A stretch of 24,895 bases of DNA, taken from positions 1 through 24,895 of IMG/VR virus record IMGVR_UViG_3300008450_000418; one strand, given 5' to 3'. The position numbers and the translations under genes are program-made. Below the pieces are notes generated by a model that was not told the DNA's origin, did not search any database, and worked only from the letters and a program-made list of their open reading frames with translations. The DNA comes from a virus. Shown piece after piece: positions 21,045 to 24,895 of this stretch. The first letter of the stretch is position 1, and each line of letters starts with the position of its first letter.

Positions 21045-21215
21045 ATGATAAATTTAGAAAACGTTAAAAAAGCAGTCGAGTTACAAAAAGAAGCTAATGC
21101 ACAAATCGATTTATTGGGTAGTGCTAGTGAGGTTGTTGTAAATGAAATGTTAGAATTAATTAATGATTTTAATAGTTTCGAAGAGGATATGTTTATTGAA
21201 TTAATGAGTAAATAA
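21045..21215 (+). CDS. Small acidic helical protein (56 aa), unknown function
   Basis: A 56-residue frame with its own promoter and the AATAAAGGTT start context. The product is acidic and looks like two or three helices (LENVKKAVELQKEANAQIDL, then EVVVNEMLELINDF and FEEDMFIELMSK). No family is recognised. The next gene follows 8 bases later with the related AATAAAAGTT context, so both may share this promoter. Confidence 0.65.
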   Translation: MINLENVKKAVELQKEANAQIDLLGSASEVVVNEMLELINDFNSFEEDMFIELMSK

Positions 21216-21223
21216 TAAAAGTT

Positions 21224-21448
21224 ATGAAAAAAACAAATATAATTACCCCAATGTGGGACAAATGTAAAAAAGCACTTGCTGAAAATAATTTAGAATTAGC
21301 CGATGATTTGCTAATGACTCTAGTTTTCAAATTAGGTGAATATACAATCAAAGGTTATAAAGATGCCGACGTGATTGAAGGTGCCAAGCTCGAAGTATGG
21401 AAAGAGCGTGCATGGTTTTCTCTTGAGAATGCCGGTTTGATGGATTAA
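21224..21448 (+). CDS. Small helical protein (74 aa), unknown function
   Basis: This 74-residue protein appears to be all helix: MWDKCKKALAENNLELADDL, LLMTLVFKLGEYTIKGYKDA and WKERAWFSLENAGL. The first two helices look like a tetratricopeptide-type hairpin. No catalytic or metal site is seen. It starts after AATAAAAGTT, 8 bases from the previous stop, and ends 10 bases before the next start. Confidence 0.7.
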   Translation: MKKTNIITPMWDKCKKALAENNLELADDLLMTLVFKLGEYTIKGYKDADVIEGAKLEVWKERAWFSLENAGLMD

Positions 21449-21458
21449 GCAAGAGATT

Positions 21459-21758
21459 ATGAGCGAAAAAAGAGGACAAACCGAAAAACTAAGATATGAT
21501 TTCAATACTGCTAGAGCAGTATTTATTAAAAATGTTAAGGGTGGATATTCAAGAATCACCGAACGTGATTTTAGATCATACAATGGTGAACGATATATTC
21601 TTATAAACAGTGAATATCAATCATATGACGGTCCAATTTACTATTGGAATACAAATAAAATTTGTAAAGAACCAATAGGTGAAAATAAAATTCAATATGC
21701 TCACGACATTCCTTGGGTCTCTATTAGACGACCACATGAAAGGTATTTAGAGGATTGA
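21459..21758 (+). CDS. Unknown protein (99 aa)
   Basis: This 99-residue protein is rich in Tyr, Arg and Asn (YSRITERDFRSYNGERYILI, EYQSYDGPIYYWNTNKIC) and ends PWVSIRRPHERYLED. It is probably a small beta protein. I do not recognise it. A frame read on the opposite strand here is not credible. It is separated from the next start by 11 bases holding the TATTTAT box. Confidence 0.68.
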   Translation: MSEKRGQTEKLRYDFNTARAVFIKNVKGGYSRITERDFRSYNGERYILINSEYQSYDGPIYYWNTNKICKEPIGENKIQYAHDIPWVSIRRPHERYLED

Positions 21759-21769
21759 TATTTATTCTC
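21759..21769 (+). promoter_or_regulatory. TATTTAT box 11 bases before the 21770 start
   Basis: TATTTATTCTC ends directly at the ATG at 21770. This is the same spacing as at 16066, 17010 and 18400. It argues that the real start is this ATG and not the TTG at 21755. Confidence 0.35.
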
Positions 21770-21958
21770 ATGACTAATGAAGAACTAATTGAAGAATTGT
21801 ACCATAAAGCTCATAAAAAAGGGTTTTTTAATGAGTTACACGAAAAAGTAAGCGAACTAAAACAAACAAAACAAATCAAATGTGGATATGAAATAGTTAG
21901 AGTAGCTTACGATGAACTTAAAAAAATTAAGCTTGCGCAACCATTCCCACACCTTTAA
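21770..21958 (+). CDS. Small helical protein (62 aa), unknown function
   Basis: The product begins MTNEELIEELYHKAHKKGFF and continues with ELHEKVSELKQTKQ and YEIVRVAYDELKKIKL, so it is a charged helical protein. The frame also opens at a TTG (21755), which would add five hydrophobic residues, but I prefer ATG at 21770 because it follows the TATTTAT box exactly and avoids overlap with the previous stop. No family is recognised. The gene ends just before the CGTATATACA stretch that precedes the SGNH hydrolase. Confidence 0.65.
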   Translation: MTNEELIEELYHKAHKKGFFNELHEKVSELKQTKQIKCGYEIVRVAYDELKKIKLAQPFPHL

Positions 21959-21962
21959 TCCG

Positions 21963-21970
21963 TATATACA
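21963..21970 (+). promoter_or_regulatory. Possible -7-type box of the SGNH hydrolase gene
   Basis: CGTATATACA resembles the CGTATATTCA box of the promoters nearby and is 10 bases from the ATG, but no TTTGG is found at 20 bases (nearest TTG is 27 away). Weak candidate. Confidence 0.3.
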
Positions 21971-21972
21971 AA

Positions 21973-22653
21973 ATGAAACTAAAAGATTATGTTATTTTAT
22001 TTGGTTGCTCACTACTTTTAGGTGGAACCATAGTAAACTCCCAAACGCTAAACCAACCACAAGACACTACACATTTGGATACACCAATTGTAGTCCCTGT
22101 TGTAAATCAATCCATAAACGTAAAGGGTAAAAAAGTACTGTTTATAGGCGACTCACATACTGCCAACAGACAAAACGGATGGCAAAAACAACTATCGGAG
22201 ATGGTTGGATTTGATTCCGATAATGTCTCGGTAGGTGGTAAAACCACTTATTGGATGTTGGAGATTGGCCTCTATAAGATTGATGACCGTTATGACTATG
22301 TGTTTGTATACGGAGGGGCAAACGATATGTATTCCACCAGCATTTCACCAAACGAGGCAATTGAAAATATTAAGGGAATTGCTCGAATGGCCAACAAACG
22401 AGGTGCACAATGTATTGTATTGACTGGGTTTGATCCGATTAAGTGTACTAGGACTCCGAATCCAAACTACGGACCAAAATATGCTTTGTTTCAGAAACTT
22501 TTGTTAACACAGGATTTGGATGGGGCCAAAGTAGTGGATATTAGGGTAGTGGATAGGGTTGATTGTTGGGATGGGTTGTGTCATATGGCTCCTTCTGGAC
22601 ATAAAAAGATTGCAGAAAAAATTGTGAAAGATTTGGGTTTTAAGAAAATCTAA
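21973..22653 (+). CDS. Exported SGNH/GDSL-type hydrolase (226 aa)
   Basis: This is a secreted or periplasmic esterase-like enzyme. An N-terminal signal segment (YVILFGCSLLLGGTIVNSQ) with C12 and a Pro/Thr-rich linker precede the domain. SGNH blocks follow: GDSHT at 59-63 with S61, VGGKT near 87-91 with the block II glycine, GGAND at 114-118 with N117, and DGLCHMAPSGHKKIA from 200 with D200 and H204 as the catalytic acid and base (one residue more between them than the usual DxxH). Members remove acetyl or acyl groups from sugars, so O-antigen or peptidoglycan deacetylation is plausible, given the glycan genes. Codon choice is richer in G and C (for example GGAGGGGCAAACG) than in the neighbours, which suggests later arrival. 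C12 could be a lipid anchor but its context is atypical. Confidence 0.82.
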   Translation: MKLKDYVILFGCSLLLGGTIVNSQTLNQPQDTTHLDTPIVVPVVNQSINVKGKKVLFIGDSHTANRQNGWQKQLSEMVGFDSDNVSVGGKTTYWMLEIGLYKIDDRYDYVFVYGGANDMYSTSISPNEAIENIKGIARMANKRGAQCIVLTGFDPIKCTRTPNPNYGPKYALFQKLLLTQDLDGAKVVDIRVVDRVDCWDGLCHMAPSGHKKIAEKIVKDLGFKKI

Positions 22654-22663
22654 CGTATATTCA
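22632..22663 (+). promoter_or_regulatory. Bacteroidota-type promoter of the 22680 gene
   Basis: TTTGG (22632-22636) and TATATTCA (22656-22663) are 20 bases apart, within and just after the end of the SGNH gene. The leader to the ATG at 22680 ends AATAAGAGTT. Confidence 0.65.
22633..22653 (+). terminator. Hairpin at the end of the SGNH gene
   Basis: TTGGGTTTT and AAAATCTAA pair over 9 positions (two G-U) around AAG, including the stop codon. It sits immediately before the CGTATATTCA box. Confidence 0.4.
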
Positions 22664-22679
22664 TAGGGTAATAAGAGTT

Positions 22680-22835
22680 ATGTTTACTTGGTGGTTTAAA
22701 GCAGGTATAGTTTTGATTTTAGGTTTGAGTACTAAAGGTGCTTTACAAACCAGAAAAGAAATTAGAAAAGGAAATATTCAATGGGTGGCTTGGAAAGGCC
22801 AATACGATTCATTATATTTAAGTAAGAGAAAATAA
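22680..22835 (+). CDS. Small membrane protein (51 aa)
   Basis: The 51-residue frame starts with ATG at 22680 after AATAAGAGTT. The N-terminus MFTWWFKAGIVLILGLSTKG is a hydrophobic segment, either a membrane anchor or an uncleaved signal, followed by a basic part (TRKEIRKGNIQWVAWKGQ). It is behind its own promoter and ends 5 bases before the next start. It is probably a small inner-membrane protein; the role is unknown. Confidence 0.65.
   Translation: MFTWWFKAGIVLILGLSTKGALQTRKEIRKGNIQWVAWKGQYDSLYLSKRK
22789..22820 (+). promoter_or_regulatory. Bacteroidota-type promoter inside the 22680 gene
   Basis: CTTGG (22789-22793) and TATATTTA (22813-22820) are 20 bases apart (TTG to TA). The ATG at 22841 follows 28 bases from the T, after AATAAGAGTT. 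Weaker than the others because the first T is C. Confidence 0.45.
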
Positions 22836-22840
22836 GAGTT

Positions 22841-23194
22841 ATGTTTAGTTATAATTTAAGCGAAACAGAGTATTTGGTGTTTAAAACACAACAAAATCAG
22901 TTTGAGGTATTTTCAGGCCACGAGGGTGGTGGAGAGACAACCAAATTAGCTACCTTTAAAGGTGGTAAATGGGTTTGGGAAAGTTTTGAGCAGTATAAAA
23001 TGTTTTGGCATTTGTATAATTTGTTTACAGAACAGTTTGGTAAGGCCGTTAGAGCATATAATCGCTCGTTGAAGGAAAAACCTAAAATGTATGAGTTCTC
23101 TTGTGTTAGGAGAAAATTTAGTATTAAGGTTACTAAAATTAAACGTGGTTGGTCAAATTGGTTTTATGGTTTACATCCCACTAGAAGTTATTAA
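22841..23194 (+). CDS. Unknown protein (117 aa)
   Basis: The product has no signal peptide and is rich in aromatic residues (YLVFKTQQNQFEVFSGHEGG, WVWESFEQYKMFWHLYNLF), with a basic C-terminus (CVRRKFSIKVTKIKRGWSNW). It is not recognised. It starts after AATAAGAGTT, 5 bases from the previous stop, and ends one base before the start of the next secreted protein gene. The basic C-terminus could bind nucleic acid or lipid. Confidence 0.68.
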   Translation: MFSYNLSETEYLVFKTQQNQFEVFSGHEGGGETTKLATFKGGKWVWESFEQYKMFWHLYNLFTEQFGKAVRAYNRSLKEKPKMYEFSCVRRKFSIKVTKIKRGWSNWFYGLHPTRSY

Positions 23195-23195
23195 T

Positions 23196-23597
23196 ATGAA
23201 AAAATTATTTGCTATATTGTTGTGTTTGGCACCTCTCGTAGGAATAGGCCAATACATGGAAGTTCCAACCCACTATGATTCGGAACACACTGCCCAACAT
23301 ATTATGAAGGGGCATTTGAAAATGTATTTGTTGGATTCGGTTAAGGTAACTACTGAAAAGAAAAATGAGCGTTATGTAACCGATTGTGGGATAGATCCAG
23401 GTAGGGCTAAAGCCAAAGTGGAAAAAGTGTTTGCTAAAGGTAAATTAGAACATACCTCGAGAACTAATGGTGGTTATATCTTTACTATAGCGGTTATAGA
23501 TGCGAGTGATGATACTAAGGTGATAAATTATGTAACGTTTCATGTTGATGCGTTTACACAAAAAATTGAAGAAATTGAAATATTATTAGGAGAATAA
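23196..23597 (+). CDS. Secreted protein of unknown function (133 aa)
   Basis: An ATG at 23196 opens a 133-residue protein with a clear signal peptide (KKLFAILLCLAPLVGIGQ, cut after about 18-19). A frame reaching back to 23091 would place the signal in the middle, so it is rejected. The mature part (EVPTHYDSEHTAQHIM, VKVTTEKKNERYVTDCG, then a beta stretch YIFTIAVIDASDDT and INYVTFHVDAFTQ) looks like an alpha/beta fold of periplasmic type. It starts one base after the previous stop and ends three bases before the next. Not recognised. Confidence 0.72.
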   Translation: MKKLFAILLCLAPLVGIGQYMEVPTHYDSEHTAQHIMKGHLKMYLLDSVKVTTEKKNERYVTDCGIDPGRAKAKVEKVFAKGKLEHTSRTNGGYIFTIAVIDASDDTKVINYVTFHVDAFTQKIEEIEILLGE

Positions 23598-23600
23598 AAT

Positions 23601-24449
23601 ATGAAAAGAATAATTACTTTGTTGGCTTTGTTGGTGGTAGGAATTACTGCTCAAGCTAAATGTGATTGGTCTGGTTATTACATGAAAAAAGTTAACCAGC
23701 AACAAAATGTGTTTACATTTCAAACTAACATGCATTATGACACGTGTATTGATTATAATTGGATTGTTTATGACTATCAGTTAAAACGATTCGATACTCT
23801 ACAGGATATGAGAGGTTATACTCAAGTACAGTTTAATGTTAAAGGTAAGTATAAAGTTGGTTTGAAGGCTGTTAATAAATGTACTAAACCTTGGTGTGAT
23901 ACATTATTTTATCAAATAATTGATATTACCGTTTATGGTAAAAAAGCAAAACTAAGTTATGCCCCAAGTATTAAAGATTGTAAAACAGTTACATTTGAAT
24001 TGTTTAATATGAATGATACTTGTATAAATTATTTTTATGAGATTTGGAATGCTAATGAGTTTTCTTCTAAAATGACTGATAGGCAGTGGAAAGAGGTATC
24101 TGATTCATTGTTGTATTTTACTTTTGATTGGGAAGATAAGAATTTGGTTTATTACTCAATGAAATCCGAACGTGTATTGAAACACGAGTTTACTGATTCA
24201 GGACGTTATATTATATACACTTACTGGCAAAATAAATGTACAGGAATTGATACTTGGGCATTTAATAAGATTGTAGTTTGTCCTAAGGAACAGACATCAA
24301 ATGTAAAAACCATCGTTAAAAACGCGGACCTCAGAATTGTCGGGTACTATGACATGATGGGCAGACAAGTTGATTATATGCGCTCTAATGAGGTGTATAT
24401 CGTGCTATATAGCAATGGTCAGCGCAGAAAAGTAATGAGACATGAATAA
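23601..24449 (+). CDS. Secreted protein with a probable type IX secretion C-terminal signal (282 aa)
   Basis: The protein has an N-terminal signal peptide (MKRIITLLALLVVGITAQA, cut about 19). Residues 20-230 look like two PKD/immunoglobulin-like beta domains with several cysteines (CDWSG, DTCIDYNW, NKCTKPWCD, DCKTVTFELF). The last 42 residues (241-282) read NADLRIVGYYDMMGRQVDYM and then SNEVYIVLYSNGQRRKVMRH: this matches the T9SS type A C-terminal signal of Bacteroidota (D..G..v....Y.v.....g....K...). T9SS substrates cross the outer membrane and are often attached to the surface. Bases 24311-24449 have about 41% G+C by hand count against 20-30% upstream, so the signal may come from a different source by recombination. 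It overlaps thyA by 8 bases. The T9SS reading is by pattern. Confidence 0.78.
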   Translation: MKRIITLLALLVVGITAQAKCDWSGYYMKKVNQQQNVFTFQTNMHYDTCIDYNWIVYDYQLKRFDTLQDMRGYTQVQFNVKGKYKVGLKAVNKCTKPWCDTLFYQIIDITVYGKKAKLSYAPSIKDCKTVTFELFNMNDTCINYFYEIWNANEFSSKMTDRQWKEVSDSLLYFTFDWEDKNLVYYSMKSERVLKHEFTDSGRYIIYTYWQNKCTGIDTWAFNKIVVCPKEQTSNVKTIVKNADLRIVGYYDMMGRQVDYMRSNEVYIVLYSNGQRRKVMRHE

Positions 24450-24895
24450 ATTAGATAAACAATACCAAGACTTGCTTCAAACCATATTAGATTATGGTGT
24501 TGAGAAAAGTGATAGAACTGGTACTGGAACTAAATCAATATTCGGATACACCATCAGGCATAAAATGTCTGATGGGTTTCCATTGTTGACTACCAAAAAA
24601 ATGGCTTGGAAGACAATGGTGACTGAGTTGCTTTGGTTCTTAAAAGGCGATACTAATATTAAGTATTTAGTTGATAATAATTGTCATATTTGGGACGGTG
24701 ATGCTTATAAGAATTATAAGTTAAAAAATAATTTTCAGATAAATCAAGGCATTGATATTTTATCACAAGAAGAATTCATCGACAAAATCAAAACAGATGA
24801 TAAGTTTGCTAAAAAGTGGGGTGAATTAGGACCAATTTATGGTAAGCAATGGAGAAAGTGGGACACCAGTATTCCAGTAGACCAAGTTGTAGAAG
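24442..24895 (+). CDS. thyA: Thymidylate synthase ThyA, 5' part, cut by window edge
   Basis: The gene runs off the right end after 151 codons. It makes dTMP from dUMP with methylene-tetrahydrofolate. Family landmarks are R25 in DRTGTGT (phosphate binding), GFPLLTTKKM (45-54), TELLWFLKGDTN (61-72) with E62 and W65, HIWDGDAYKNY (82-92), and LGPIYGKQWRKW near the window end. A segment before that (FQINQGIDILSQEEFIDKIK) is an insertion typical of the longer ThyA forms. Start at 24442 overlaps the secreted protein gene by 8 bases. Phages often carry thyA to raise thymidine supply. The catalytic cysteine lies outside the window, so activity cannot be checked here. Confidence 0.93.
   Translation, partial: MNKLDKQYQDLLQTILDYGVEKSDRTGTGTKSIFGYTIRHKMSDGFPLLTTKKMAWKTMVTELLWFLKGDTNIKYLVDNNCHIWDGDAYKNYKLKNNFQINQGIDILSQEEFIDKIKTDDKFAKKWGELGPIYGKQWRKWDTSIPVDQVVE

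Noticed and set aside
21332-21583. Minus-strand open frame near 21.4 kb
   Set aside because: Opposite two + strand frames with good start contexts; no domain and no promoter.
21912-22423. Alternative + strand frames and a minus-strand frame inside the SGNH hydrolase region (21912-22130, 22142-22360, 22235-22423)
   Set aside because: They are shadows of the SGNH gene, whose signal peptide and catalytic blocks are all in the other frame.
23091-23195. Longer version of the secreted 133-residue protein starting at 23091
   Set aside because: It would overlap the previous gene by over 100 bases and bury the signal peptide in the middle.
1-24895. CRISPR arrays, tRNA genes, insertion sequences, reverse transcriptase or diversity-generating repeats
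   Set aside because: Looked for on both strands by eye. There are no spaced direct repeats, cloverleaf-like segments, transposase motifs or terminal inverted repeats, and gene gaps are too small to hide them.

Overview
The window looks like part of a large, AT-rich (about 30% G+C by eye) tailed-phage genome whose host is a Bacteroidota bacterium. Phage origin is argued by the T4-type clamp-loader pair (gp44-like and gp62-like), genes packed on one strand with ATGA/TAATG overlaps, many proteins of 45-100 residues, a phage-type MazG-like protein, an anchored lytic transglycosylase and a thymidylate synthase. A Bacteroidota host is argued by the lack of Shine-Dalgarno sites, by nine promoter-like sites of the Bacteroidota type (TTTGG, 20-21 bases, TAnnTT), and by a probable type IX secretion C-terminal signal on a secreted protein. 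All genes I can support are on the + strand.

Layout. 1-501: end of a GroEL chaperonin. 512-3755: replication and nucleotide block (two small unknowns, clamp loader large subunit, small unknown, clamp loader small subunit, MazG-like protein, PD-(D/E)XK nuclease with iron-sulfur cysteines). 3797-15508: a probable single operon led by a small ribbon-helix-helix-like protein and filled with glycan genes: two GT4 enzymes, a zinc-ribbon protein, a GT2, a GT10-like enzyme, a DegT-family protein with His in place of the PLP lysine (sugar 3-dehydratase type), an acetolactate-synthase-like TPP enzyme, a short SDR, a GT-A-like protein, a methyltransferase-glycosyltransferase fusion and another GT2. 15505-18375: small genes, a DksA/TraR zinc finger, an HNH-like protein, a membrane protein and a lytic transglycosylase. 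18400-21958: a dozen small genes of mostly unknown role, including a SWIM zinc-finger protein, several with their own promoter. 21973-24449: envelope/secreted block (SGNH hydrolase, a small membrane protein, an unknown cytosolic-looking protein, two signal-peptide proteins). 24442-end: thyA, cut by the window edge.

How it may work together. The dehydratase, TPP enzyme and SDR match in order and type the steps that make branched-chain 3,6-dideoxy sugars such as yersiniose (deoxygenate C3, add a two-carbon unit from pyruvate at C4, reduce). With six or seven glycosyltransferase domains and a methyltransferase this suggests the phage builds or decorates a glycan, on its virion, its DNA or the infected cell's surface. 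The downstream exported SGNH hydrolase and secreted proteins fit remodelling of the cell envelope. These functional links are inference.

The most useful regulatory observation is the repeated promoter: TTG and TATATT(C/T/G) are separated by exactly 20 bases at eight gene boundaries and by 21 at one, and the sites are often embedded in the 3' end of the upstream gene. A second box, TATTTA, sits exactly 11 bases before four start codons and suggests leaderless transcripts.
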